This document shows, piece by piece, positions 16,983 through 25,312 of a stretch of 64,000 bases of DNA. The translations under genes were made by a program, and so were the position numbers. Below the pieces are notes generated by a model. That model saw nothing but the letters and a program-made list of their open reading frames with translations. It was not told the origin of the DNA and ran no database searches. How positions within the stretch are numbered: position 1 is the first letter of the stretch; each line of letters starts with the position of its first letter. The stretch comes from Dehalococcoidia bacterium (GTDB taxonomy: Bacteria; Chloroflexota; Dehalococcoidia; Lucifugimonadales; JAGWBF01): contig JAGWBJ010000005.1 of NCBI GenBank assembly GCA_021295955.1, forward strand, positions 168,597 through 232,596. Reading direction: 5' to 3'.

Positions 16983-17738
16983 TTACGACAGGTGCTTGAG
17001 CAGGAAGGCGAACAGCTTTTCCCAGCCGTCCACCGCCTGCTCTTGCCTGTACATGGCCCTGTCGTAGTAGAAGAACCCATGCCCGGCGTTGGGGTACATG
17101 TGGAATTCGTAGGTCTTGTTATGCTTCTTCAGATCCTTCTCGTGCTCCTCTACCTGGTCCGGCGGAGGGCTGGTGTCGTCCTCCCCGAAGAGCCCCAACA
17201 GCGGGCAAGACAGGTCCCTGGTGTACTCGATGGGGGCAACAGGCTGCTTCGGCGTCAGCTCCTCCTTGGACATGACCACCCTGCCGCCCCAGCAGTCCAC
17301 CGCCGCGTCGAATCCCTCCACCCGGCACGCGGCCAGGTACGTCTGCCTTCCCCCGGAACAGGTGCCGAACACGCCCACCTTGCCGCTGCTGTAGGGCAGC
17401 GAACGCAGGAACTTCATGGAGCCCTCCAGGTCTCCCAGGACCTGGTCGTCGGCAATGCCCCCGTCGGCCCGGACCTTGGCGGTCACGTCCTCCGGTGTTC
17501 CGTGCCCCGCCCGATAGTAGAGATTGGGAGAGATGGCGACGTAGCCGTGATGGGCGAACTTGCGAGTGAACTCCCTGTACAGCTCGTCCCAACCGGGCGC
17601 GTGGTGGGTCAGCACAACCCCGGGGAAGGGGCCAGTGCCCAGGGGGCGGGCCATGTAGGCGTTGATCACGTCGCCGTTATGGCCCTGGATGCCGACGGTC
17701 TCGGCAAGCATACCTTCGTACATGTCCGTGGTATACAT
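16983..17738 (-). CDS. Dienelactone hydrolase family protein
   Basis: 251 residues from the ATG at 17738 (GAGGTG upstream); the open frame continues upstream into repeats and was not used. It is an alpha/beta-hydrolase of the dienelactone hydrolase family: the nucleophile Cys in FGTCSGGRQ at about residue 128, Asp in LFGEDDTSP and His in PNAGHGFFYYD complete a Cys-Asp-His triad. The family opens lactones such as dienelactone in aromatic degradation. A conserved HAPGWD near residue 50 supports the fold. Probably cytoplasmic and catabolic; substrate unknown. Confidence 0.9.
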   Translation of the reverse strand: MYTTDMYEGMLAETVGIQGHNGDVINAYMARPLGTGPFPGVVLTHHAPGWDELYREFTRKFAHHGYVAISPNLYYRAGHGTPEDVTAKVRADGGIADDQVLGDLEGSMKFLRSLPYSSGKVGVFGTCSGGRQTYLAACRVEGFDAAVDCWGGRVVMSKEELTPKQPVAPIEYTRDLSCPLLGLFGEDDTSPPPDQVEEHEKDLKKHNKTYEFHMYPNAGHGFFYYDRAMYRQEQAVDGWEKLFAFLLKHLS

Positions 17739-17825
17739 TTCGCACCTCGTTGGCTTTCCAGCCAGGCCGTGCCGCCTAGCGTAACGTGGCCCCACTGTAC
17801 CCGGCGGGCAGGGGCCTGTCAACGA

Positions 17826-17975
17826 GCGGCTCCTGGATTCCGGCTCGGGGGCCTGAATGACGAAGAAGAGGAGTGCTGCAAGACTCTCTTGGCGGCAATG
17901 ACACGAGGGGAGTCGCAGGGCCGGAATCACACCCAGGGGTGTGGTACGTAGATCCCCGCGTGCGCGGGAATGGGA
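17826..17975. repeat. REP-like palindromic elements before tRNA-Thr
   Basis: Contains GGATTCCGGCTCGGGG then CTGAATGACG, GGCCGGAATCACACCCAGGG and CCCGCGTGCGCGGG. These are members of the same families seen at 2817, 8937 and 55258. The 350-bp gap 17739-18091 holds no supported gene; a TAGAAT at 18074-18079 may be the tRNA -10 box, with only a weak -35. Confidence 0.6.
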
Positions 17976-18091
17976 GAGGGGTGCTGAGAGCCATTTCCGC
18001 GGTAACGCCGGGTCGCCGGCCCGGGCCGACAGGTTGGGTGGCATCGGGGGTTTCCTGATGCACCCGTTTCAGATAGAATTCCAATATGGCG

Positions 18092-18166
18092 GCCGGCGTA
18101 GCTCAGTGGTAGAGCAGCGGTTTCGTAAACCGCAGGTCAAGGGTTCGAATCCCCTCGCCGGCTCCA
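18092..18166 (+). tRNA. tRNA-Thr (CGT anticodon)
   Basis: Cloverleaf folds as acceptor GCCGGCG/CGCCGGC, D arm GCTC/GAGC, anticodon arm GCGGT-TTCGTAA-ACCGC with anticodon CGT, a 5-nt variable loop AGGTC, and T arm AAGGG-TTCGAAT-CCCCT. The T stem has one A-C mismatch. The discriminator is T and CCA is encoded (18164-18166). A CGT anticodon reads ACG threonine codons. Confidence 0.95.
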
Positions 18167-18211
18167 GCTCAAGGCAGAATCCGAGGCCCTGGGACCTGGG
18201 AGTCGCTTCAC

Positions 18212-20173
18212 GTGGACGCAGAAAAGCCCCTGGGTGTCGAACTGGAGAGCCGTAGCCAGACGGCCGGCGTACCGGCAACGGACCGGACCGTTGGCCCGGA
18301 AGCCAACGACGGCGTCCCTCAGAGGGACCCGAGGCAAGCCCTGAGGGCGGAGCGGTGGCTGGCCGAGGAGAACCGGGTGATCGCGGAGATCGGCCGGATC
18401 GTCGCCTCCGACCTGCACATCGAGCAGGTCTACCAGCGTTTCGCCGAAGAGGTGGGGAGGCTGATCCCCTTCGACAGGCTGGCCATCGGGCTCACCAACG
18501 CCCTGATCGACATCCCGGAGAACATCAACAAGGTGGCCTACTCGGCGGGGCTCATGGCCCACAGGCAGCCGGGAGACCTCGTCGCCCTGGAGGGCTCGGT
18601 GGTCTCCGCGGCCATCCACTCGCGGTCGACCCAGCTCTTCTCCACCGAGCGCGAGGAGGATGTGGCCCGCCTCTTCCCAGGCAACCTGCCCGCCTTCAGG
18701 GCCGGTATAAGGACGCTGCTGGTGGTCCCACTCATCCACAGCGACCAGGTCATCGGCAGCCTCAACTTCACCTCCACCAGCATCGACGCCTACGTGGCTG
18801 AGCACGTCCGCATGGCGAAGAACGTCGCTGCCCACATCACGGGGGCCATCGCCAACGCCCTCCTCTACGCCAGGCTGGAGGAGAGGGACCGGGAGCTCCA
18901 GGCCCTGGCGGAGATCGGACGCATCCTAGGCTCCAACCTGGACATCGACGAGGTGTACGAGGGGTTCGCCCAGGAGGTCCGCAAGCTGATCTCCTGCGAC
19001 AGGTTGGCCATCACCCTCACCGGCGAGCTGGCGGACGTGGAGGAGGGATACTACCGGAGGGTCTACGCCACCGGCCTCCAGGAGTCCCGCCCCCAAGGCG
19101 AGGTTGTCCCCCTGGAGGGATCGGTGATAGAGGCCGCCACACGATCGGGGGCAGCGGCCCTCTTCACCGCAGAAACCGAGGAGGAGGTCGCCCAACGGTT
19201 CCCCGGCAACCTGAACCTCTTCCGCTCGGGCATCCGCACCTTCCTCAACGCCCCCCTGACCTTCGACGGGCGCGTGATAGGGACCCTGAACTTCTCGTCC
19301 ACCACTCCAAGGGCCTACTCGACCAAGGAGGTGGACCTGGCCCAGCGGCTCACCGTCCAGATATCCGGGGTCGTAGCCAACGCCCAGCTCCATCGCCAGG
19401 TCGTAGAGGCCTCCAACGCCCTGGCATGGAACGCCAGGGAGCTGGAGCGATCCAACTCGGACCTGGCCGAGTTCGCCTACGTCGCCTCCCACGACCTGCA
19501 GACTCCCTTGCGGTCCATCGTGGGGTTCTCCAAGTTCCTGAGCAAGGAGTACGGGGACAAGCTGGACGAGGAGGGGCACGACTACATCCGGAGACTGTCC
19601 AACGCCGCCGCCAGGATGAAGACCCTGATCGACGACCTGCTGGCCTACTCCCGGGTTGGAAGGGAGGTGGCCGAGGAGGAGACGGACTGCCAGGCCGTGT
19701 TCGACGACGAGCTGGAGACCCTCCAGCTCACCATCGAGGAAGCCGGGGCCGTCGTGACCCACGACCCCCTGCCCAGACTGCGAATGGACTCGTCCCTGTT
19801 CCGCCAGGTCATCCGCAATCTGACGGAGAACGCCATCAAGTACCGGGGCGACGAGTCGCCCAGAGTCCACATATCGGCCCAAAGGGGGTCCGGAGAATGG
19901 GTCTTCTCCGTCCGGGACAACGGCATCGGCATCGACCCCCAGTACTCGGAACGCATATTCGGCGTATTCCAGAGGCTGCACTCCAGGGACGAATACTCAG
20001 GGACTGGCATCGGGCTGGCCATCTGCAAGAAGGCCGCCCAACGGCTGGGGGGACGCATCTGGGTAGAGTCCCAGGTCGACCGGGGGTCGGTGTTCTACTT
20101 CACGGTCCCCCAGGACGAGGACCATCGCCAAGGGACGGTGGCCCCGGAAGATAGAGAAAGGCAGATAGCGTAG
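18212..20173 (+). CDS. Sensor histidine kinase with two GAF domains
   Basis: 653 residues from a GTG. Two tandem GAF domains (about residues 50-215 and 225-395) share the repeated pattern LAEIGRI..SNLDIDEVYEGFAQEV.KLI..DRLAI. A HisKA domain has the phosphorylation site SHDLQTPLRS at about residue 425, then an HATPase domain with NAIKYRG (N box), VRDNGIGID (G1) and GTGIGLAICKKA (G2). There is no membrane segment, so it is a soluble sensor; no chromophore-binding Cys is obvious. The response regulator starts 2 bp after its stop, so the pair is co-translated. Phytochrome-like kinases of this build often signal to a small Rcp1-type receiver. Confidence 0.92.
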   Translation: MDAEKPLGVELESRSQTAGVPATDRTVGPEANDGVPQRDPRQALRAERWLAEENRVIAEIGRIVASDLHIEQVYQRFAEEVGRLIPFDRLAIGLTNALIDIPENINKVAYSAGLMAHRQPGDLVALEGSVVSAAIHSRSTQLFSTEREEDVARLFPGNLPAFRAGIRTLLVVPLIHSDQVIGSLNFTSTSIDAYVAEHVRMAKNVAAHITGAIANALLYARLEERDRELQALAEIGRILGSNLDIDEVYEGFAQEVRKLISCDRLAITLTGELADVEEGYYRRVYATGLQESRPQGEVVPLEGSVIEAATRSGAAALFTAETEEEVAQRFPGNLNLFRSGIRTFLNAPLTFDGRVIGTLNFSSTTPRAYSTKEVDLAQRLTVQISGVVANAQLHRQVVEASNALAWNARELERSNSDLAEFAYVASHDLQTPLRSIVGFSKFLSKEYGDKLDEEGHDYIRRLSNAAARMKTLIDDLLAYSRVGREVAEEETDCQAVFDDELETLQLTIEEAGAVVTHDPLPRLRMDSSLFRQVIRNLTENAIKYRGDESPRVHISAQRGSGEWVFSVRDNGIGIDPQYSERIFGVFQRLHSRDEYSGTGIGLAICKKAAQRLGGRIWVESQVDRGSVFYFTVPQDEDHRQGTVAPEDRERQIA

Positions 20174-20175
20174 GC

Positions 20176-20628
20176 ATGTCCTCGGGCGGCATACCCATCG
20201 AGATACTACTGGTGGAGGACGACCCCGACGACGTGCTCCTGACCAGAAAGGCCCTGGACGAGGGCAGGATGCTCAACAACCTGCATGTGGTCCGGGACGG
20301 GGTCGAAGCCATGGACTTCCTGTATCAGAGGGGGCCGTACTCCGACGCGCCGCGGCCCGGCATTGTCCTGCTGGACCTCAACATGCCCAGGAAGGACGGC
20401 AGGGAGGTGCTCGCCGAGGTCAAGTCCGACGAGCTTCTCAAGTCCATACCCATCATCGTGCTGACCACCTCCGAGGCCGAGCAGGACATCCTCAAGAGCT
20501 ACAACCTACATGCCAACGCCTACGTGCCCAAGCCCGTGGACCCCGACGAGTTCGTCAAGGTGATACGTAGCTTCGACAGCTTCTGGCTGAGCGTCGTCAA
20601 GCTGCCCTGCCCCGGGGAGGCCGGCTGA
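20176..20628 (+). CDS. Single-domain response regulator (Rcp1-like)
   Basis: 150 residues, one receiver domain with no output domain. It has the acidic pair in VEDDPDD, the phospho-acceptor Asp in LLDLNMPRKDG, Thr in VLTTSEAE and the conserved Lys in YVPKPVD. The build matches cyanobacterial Rcp1, the partner of phytochrome kinases. It lies 2 bp after the GAF kinase and 1 bp before the hybrid kinase, so it probably shuttles phosphate between them or to another protein. Confidence 0.92.
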   Translation: MSSGGIPIEILLVEDDPDDVLLTRKALDEGRMLNNLHVVRDGVEAMDFLYQRGPYSDAPRPGIVLLDLNMPRKDGREVLAEVKSDELLKSIPIIVLTTSEAEQDILKSYNLHANAYVPKPVDPDEFVKVIRSFDSFWLSVVKLPCPGEAG

Positions 20629-20629
20629 A

Positions 20630-22312
20630 ATGGTGGTCAAGGTCCTGCTGATAGAGGACAACCCCGACGACGCGCTGTTCATGCGGCGGGCGTTGCGGTA
20701 CGCCTCGGTCGGTTCCTTCCGGGTGTCCCACGCCGACCGGCTGTCGGCGGGATTCGAGCTCCTGGAAGCCGACGACTTCGACGTGCTGCTTCTGGACCTG
20801 TCCCTGCCGGACAGCTCGGCGGCGGACACCTTCCACCGGGTACACGAACGGGTGCCCGACGTGCCCATACTGGTGCTCACTGGCCTGGACGACGAGACCG
20901 TGGGTGCTGAGCTGGTGCGCCAAGGCGGCCAGGACTATCTGGTGAAGGGCCAGGTGGACGAAGACCTGCTGGGCCGCTCGATCAACTACGCCATCGAGCG
21001 GCACCGGATCCAGCAGCAGATATCGAACCTGGCCGCGGAAAGCATGGTGATGGCCCAGATAGGGCGCCTCATCAGCTCGACCTTCGACATCCAGGACGTA
21101 TACGAGAGCTTTGCCGTGGAGGCGGCCAAGCTGATCCCCTTCGACCGGATAATCATCATGGTCGTCAACCAGGAAGAGGGCGTGGCGCCCATCGAGTACA
21201 AGTCGGGCGGCGCCGACGTGCCTGGTCGGGAAACGGGCGACGTCCTGACCTTCCCCGGGTCCCTGGCCGAGGCGGCTACCAGGCGCGGGGAGGCCCTGAT
21301 CGTCCAGGGCGTGGAGTCGGAGGAGCTGATGGCCCGCTTTCCCGGCCTCTCGCCCAGCGTCAGGGCCGGGTTTCGCTCCTTCCTCTCCGTACCCCTTATG
21401 GCCAAGGGCGAGATGGTGGCCGTGATGAACCTGGCGTCCATGTCCGACGACGCCTACTCCGACAAGGACCTGAGACTGGGCACCAGGATAGGGGAGCAGA
21501 TCGCTGGGGCCATCGCCAACACTCAGCTCTATGCCCAGCGGGTAAGGGCCGAAGAGGACCTGGCGCGCTCCAACGTGGAGTTGGAGCAGTTCGCCTCCGC
21601 CGCCTCCCACGACCTTCAGGAACCCCTGCGGATGATTACCAGCTACATCCAGATCCTGACCGAGGACTACGGGGACCGGCTGGACGGCGACGCGGACCGG
21701 TACGTCGGCTACATCGTAGACGGCGCCACCCGCATGAAGGCCCTCATAGACGACCTGCTGGCCTACTCGCGAATCGGAAACGAGCCGGCCTCCCTGGAGC
21801 CGGTGGACTGCAACGCGGTGCTGGAGCTGGTGCTTGGAGACCTGGCGGGAGCCATCGAGGACGTCAGCGCCAGGGTGACCCACGAGCCCCTCCCCCAGGT
21901 AATGGGAGACGGCACCCAGCTAGCCCAGGTCTTCCAGAACCTGATCAGCAACGGAATCAAGTTCCGAGGAGAGGCGTTGCCCCACGTTCACGTATCCACC
22001 ACGCCGATGGACGGCGACTGGGTCTTCTCGGTCCGGGACAACGGCATCGGCATCGACCCGAGCCACTACGAGCGCATATTCCAGATGTTTCAACGCCTTC
22101 ACCACAGGTCCGAATACCCGGGGACGGGCATCGGCCTTGCCTTGTGCAGCAAGGTGGTACAGCGCCACGGGGGCAGAATCTGGGTGGAGTCGGAGCCCGG
22201 CGCCGGGTCGGCCTTCTGCTTCACGATTCCCATGGTCCAGGAGGGGGGCGCTCGCGACGACTCGGGCAACGGCCGGACGGGTCTTGCCGAGCCGGCAGAC
22301 CGGGTGGGGTGA
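20630..22312 (+). CDS. Hybrid REC-GAF histidine kinase
   Basis: 560 residues. An N-terminal receiver (1-125) has IEDNPDD, LLLDLSLPDSSA (phospho-Asp), LVLTGLDD and YLVKGQVDED. A GAF domain (about 150-305) and a HisKA with SHDLQEPLRM at about 327 follow, then HATPase with NGIKFRGE, VRDNGIGID and GTGIGLALC. With a receiver at its N-terminus it can accept phosphate from another kinase or be tuned by it. The kinase core is close to that of the gene at 18212, indicating duplication. A Shine-Dalgarno lies in the end of the preceding gene. Soluble. Confidence 0.92.
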   Translation: MVVKVLLIEDNPDDALFMRRALRYASVGSFRVSHADRLSAGFELLEADDFDVLLLDLSLPDSSAADTFHRVHERVPDVPILVLTGLDDETVGAELVRQGGQDYLVKGQVDEDLLGRSINYAIERHRIQQQISNLAAESMVMAQIGRLISSTFDIQDVYESFAVEAAKLIPFDRIIIMVVNQEEGVAPIEYKSGGADVPGRETGDVLTFPGSLAEAATRRGEALIVQGVESEELMARFPGLSPSVRAGFRSFLSVPLMAKGEMVAVMNLASMSDDAYSDKDLRLGTRIGEQIAGAIANTQLYAQRVRAEEDLARSNVELEQFASAASHDLQEPLRMITSYIQILTEDYGDRLDGDADRYVGYIVDGATRMKALIDDLLAYSRIGNEPASLEPVDCNAVLELVLGDLAGAIEDVSARVTHEPLPQVMGDGTQLAQVFQNLISNGIKFRGEALPHVHVSTTPMDGDWVFSVRDNGIGIDPSHYERIFQMFQRLHHRSEYPGTGIGLALCSKVVQRHGGRIWVESEPGAGSAFCFTIPMVQEGGARDDSGNGRTGLAEPADRVG

Positions 22313-22504
22313 GCCTGTCCACCAACAACGCCCGGCCATCGACGTGCGGCCGGGGGCGGGCGCTATAACAGAAACGGCTTCGGAGGCCGTAGAGGCGGTG
22401 GTTATGAAATGAGAGGCGACCGGACCCCGGACCAGGTTCGCTGTCGACCCCGGACATAGCCAACGGAGCCAATGGGACACAGCATCGTGGAGGGAGGTTT
22501 CAAA

Positions 22505-22924
22505 ATGACGTTAGGCACGCCCGAGAGGCCAATCGAGATACTCGTAGTGGAGGACAACCCGGCGGACGTCGAGCTGACCCAGCGAGCCCTTGGGAACGCT
22601 CCCTATGACCACAACGTGACGGTTGCCGAGGACGGAGAGGTGGCAATCGCGATGCTGCGAAATGAGGGCGAGCACACCAACGTGCCACGCCCCGACGCCA
22701 TCTTCCTGGACCTCAAGATGCCCAACAAGGACGGATGGGAAGTGCTCAAGGACATCAACGACGACCCCGACCTGAAGGGGATCCCAGTGATGTTGCTGAC
22801 GACCCTTCAAGCGGAGTCGACCCAGCTTGCCGAGTCGGGCATCCATCCCAGCCGCTACTGCCGCAAGCCTCCAGACCGGATTCGCATCAAGGCCTTCCTG
22901 GAAAGTGTCATCCGGACCAGTTGA
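22505..22924 (+). CDS. Single-domain response regulator, HPSRYC type (1)
   Basis: 139 residues from the ATG at 22505, which has GGAGGGAGG upstream; an in-frame ATG 11 codons earlier is less likely. A single receiver with VEDNPAD, phospho-Asp in FLDLKMPNKDG, Thr in LLTTLQAE and Lys in CRKPPD. The segment GIHPSRYCRKP just before and including the Lys is shared with the receiver at 23748 but not with the one at 20176. There is no output domain. The 190-bp gap before it holds no recognised gene. Confidence 0.9.
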   Translation: MTLGTPERPIEILVVEDNPADVELTQRALGNAPYDHNVTVAEDGEVAIAMLRNEGEHTNVPRPDAIFLDLKMPNKDGWEVLKDINDDPDLKGIPVMLLTTLQAESTQLAESGIHPSRYCRKPPDRIRIKAFLESVIRTS

Positions 22925-22964
22925 GCTCCCCGTGTAGCTTCCGGGAGTAGTCAGGAGGAAGAAA

Positions 22965-23684
22965 ATGCCTGTAGTAACCGTGGAAGGCCCCATAGGGGCG
23001 GGAGCGCCCGAGGTCGGCGTCATCGTGTCCAAGCTGCTGGACGCCGACTACGTGGACCGCGCGATACTCGCCGACGCCGCCAGGACCATGGGCACCACCG
23101 TGCAGGTCCTGGAGATCAAGCACGGTCGGATCCCTTTAAGAGCCCGCATTGCCCAGTTCCTGCAGACCATGCTGGAGCGCTCCGCGATGTCCAGCGGCGC
23201 CGGGGAGCCCTACGCCTTCTACAACGTGGACTACGTACTCGGCGAGGACTACACCGATCTGGCCCAAGAGCCCTTGACCGCGGCCCAACGCCTGAACGAT
23301 GAGCATTTCATCGAGGCCACGGGCTCCGTCATAAGGGACCTGGCAGCCGGAGGCAACGTGGTCATCATCGGGCGAGGGTCGACCATGTTCCTCAAGGACT
23401 TCCCCGGAGTGCTCCACGTCGGCTTGGTCGCGCCGTTGGAAGCGCGGATACGGAACATCGAGGAGAGGGAGCATCTCACCCGGCTGGAGGCCGAGGAGCA
23501 TGCCGACAACACGGAGAGGGCGAGGATAGCCTATTTCAGGAAGTTCTTCAAAGTGGACCCCAACGACCCTACCCTCTACCACATCGTGCTGAACATGGCC
23601 CACGTAGGGGCCGACACATTGGCGGAGATCATTGCCCACTCGGCCACCGACCTGGCTCGCGCGGACGTCGTCTCGCAGGCCTAG
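22965..23684 (+). CDS. Cytidylate kinase-like family protein with degenerate P-loop
   Basis: 239 residues, AGGAGG upstream. The fold family is recognisable from DADYVDRAIL near residue 25, VVIIGRGSTMFLKD near 125 and VGLVAPLEARIRNIEERE near 145, as in cytidylate kinase-like (AAK) proteins. The nucleotide loop, normally GSGG followed by a basic residue, reads GPIGAGAPEVG and lacks the expected Lys or Arg, so ATP binding may be weak or lost. It sits between two receiver genes inside the signalling island, which suggests a signalling or effector role rather than nucleotide metabolism. That role is inference only. Confidence 0.82.
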   Translation: MPVVTVEGPIGAGAPEVGVIVSKLLDADYVDRAILADAARTMGTTVQVLEIKHGRIPLRARIAQFLQTMLERSAMSSGAGEPYAFYNVDYVLGEDYTDLAQEPLTAAQRLNDEHFIEATGSVIRDLAAGGNVVIIGRGSTMFLKDFPGVLHVGLVAPLEARIRNIEEREHLTRLEAEEHADNTERARIAYFRKFFKVDPNDPTLYHIVLNMAHVGADTLAEIIAHSATDLARADVVSQA

Positions 23685-23747
23685 GGACCGGCAACGTGCC
23701 GGTGGCACTCACCGGCCGGCGGCAGATTGGGCGGGAGGGACTGTCAT

Positions 23748-24164
23748 ATGACATTGGGAACGGCAGAGCGACCTGTCAAGGTCCTGATAGTGGAAGACAA
23801 TCCAGGTGACGCCGAGTTGACTCAGAGGACCATGGGCCAGTCGGAGTACCAGTACGACGTGAGCGTCCTCGAAGACGGGGAAGCGGCGATGGACTACCTG
23901 CGCGGGGCCGGTACCGAAGCCGCCACAGCTCTGCCCGACCTCGTGATCCTGGACCTGGGCCTGCCCAAGAAAGACGGGAGGGAGGTCCTGGCGGAGATGG
24001 GAGCGGACCCCGCGCTGAAGGACATTCCCGTCATCATTCTGACCGTAACCAAGGCCGAGCGCCCCCTCATCCGGGAGCTTGGCATTCATCCCAGCCGTTA
24101 CTGCAGCAAGCCCCTGGAGCTGGTCCGCTTCAGGGGCGTAATGCGGGACATCGTGGGCAGCTAG
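23748..24164 (+). CDS. Single-domain response regulator, HPSRYC type (2)
   Basis: 138 residues from the ATG at 23748 (GGGAGGGA upstream). The N-terminus MTLGTAERP nearly repeats MTLGTPERP of the receiver at 22505. It has VEDNPGD, phospho-Asp in ILDLGLPKKDG, Thr in ILTVTKAE and Lys in CSKPLE, again after GIHPSRYC. The two are clear paralogues flanking the cytidylate-kinase-like gene. No output domain. It probably receives phosphate from the island's kinases. Confidence 0.9.
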   Translation: MTLGTAERPVKVLIVEDNPGDAELTQRTMGQSEYQYDVSVLEDGEAAMDYLRGAGTEAATALPDLVILDLGLPKKDGREVLAEMGADPALKDIPVIILTVTKAERPLIRELGIHPSRYCSKPLELVRFRGVMRDIVGS

Positions 24165-24261
24165 GGGCGGTGACGCCCACACGGCGCGAGCTAGGACCTC
24201 ATGGGGCAGGAGCCTCCAGGATACCGGTCGGGTCTCTCGTCGCCGGGGTCCGGGCCGAAGG

Positions 24262-25287
24262 CTACCTCTTTCGGTATATCTGGACCCGGTGACGATTGCT
24301 CTCTACGACGTAAAGGCGTTGCTGCGCGTCGACCTTCACCGACACAGGCCCCCAGAAGTACGGCTCCGTCTGCGATGACACGTGATACGGGGCCTTGAGG
24401 TGCTCGGGAAGGTCGGGCACCATCTGGGCCCGGTCCCGTTCCGCCTTCTCCTCCGGGTTTACCGCGTAGTACTCGTCCGCCCACTTGGATAGCGTCGCCT
24501 GGCCCCTGAGCTTTAGCTGAAAGGAGCCGTCGGGGCCCAGCACCTGCACCTGTTCGTTGCCCCAGTCGGCAACGTAGACGTACCCCTCGGCGTCGACGGC
24601 CACACTGGAGGGCCGGCGGAACCGCCCGTCACCGTCTCCAGGCCCGCCATAGGAGGCCACGAACTCTCCGCCCGGGGTGAACTTCTGGACCCGGTCGTTC
24701 CGCCAGTCGGCTACGTACACGTAGCCCGCGGAGTCGATTTCTATGCCCCAGGGCAGGCTGAACTCTCCCTCGCCGGCGCCGTTCTTTCCCCACCCGAGGA
24801 TGTACTCACCATCAGGGGAGAACTTCTGCACCCGGGCGTTGTTCTGGTCGACTACGTAGAGGTTGTCGTCGGCATCCGCGGCGATGCCCGCGGGCCCGTC
24901 CAACTGGCCTTCCCCAGACCCGTGGACGCCCCATTTCGCTAGGAAAGCCCCTGAGCCATCGAAGACCGTCACCCGATGGAGGTACTCGTCGGTAACGTAG
25001 GCGCGCTCCCGGCTGTCCAGTGCCAGGCCCACGGGCCAGACGAACTGGCCGTCGCCGGAGCCGCCCCCACCCCCGAACTCACCCAGGTACTCCTCGTCCA
25101 GGTTGCATATGCCCACCCTGATGGCCGGCGCTCGGTCGGGGTCACACCGGTTGAGGACGAAGATGCGGCCATCGGCGCCGACGGCCGCGTCGTAAGGGTT
25201 CGAGAATCCCCTTCCACTGAACGCGGCGGTGACTATACCGATGGTCTTGACGTAGTCCAGGGCGAATGCGGGAGCCTGTGTAGTCAC
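24262..25287 (-). CDS. NHL-repeat beta-propeller protein 1
   Basis: 341 residues from a GTG with AGGAG upstream. Five or six NHL blades are visible as repeated D..D..Y V.D..N.RVQKF.PDGE units, for example near residues 130-150, 175-195 and 220-245. There is no signal peptide. NHL propellers bind proteins or nucleic acids, or act as lyases (peptidyl-hydroxyglycine lyase type). The first ~45 residues are non-repeat. It lies downstream of DUF1800 (25313) and DUF1501 (26763) on the same strand, with a 25-bp gap, so the three are probably an operon. Its last ~45 residues also form a closing blade. Confidence 0.88.
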   Translation of the reverse strand: MTTQAPAFALDYVKTIGIVTAAFSGRGFSNPYDAAVGADGRIFVLNRCDPDRAPAIRVGICNLDEEYLGEFGGGGGSGDGQFVWPVGLALDSRERAYVTDEYLHRVTVFDGSGAFLAKWGVHGSGEGQLDGPAGIAADADDNLYVVDQNNARVQKFSPDGEYILGWGKNGAGEGEFSLPWGIEIDSAGYVYVADWRNDRVQKFTPGGEFVASYGGPGDGDGRFRRPSSVAVDAEGYVYVADWGNEQVQVLGPDGSFQLKLRGQATLSKWADEYYAVNPEEKAERDRAQMVPDLPEHLKAPYHVSSQTEPYFWGPVSVKVDAQQRLYVVESNRHRVQIYRKR

Positions 25288-25312
25288 GGTTGGTTCTCCT
25301 GAGCGAGGGGCA

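Noticed and set aside
18092-18166. tRNA-Thr as an integration site
   Set aside because: No integrase, direct repeat of the tRNA 3' end or foreign-looking island is next to it.
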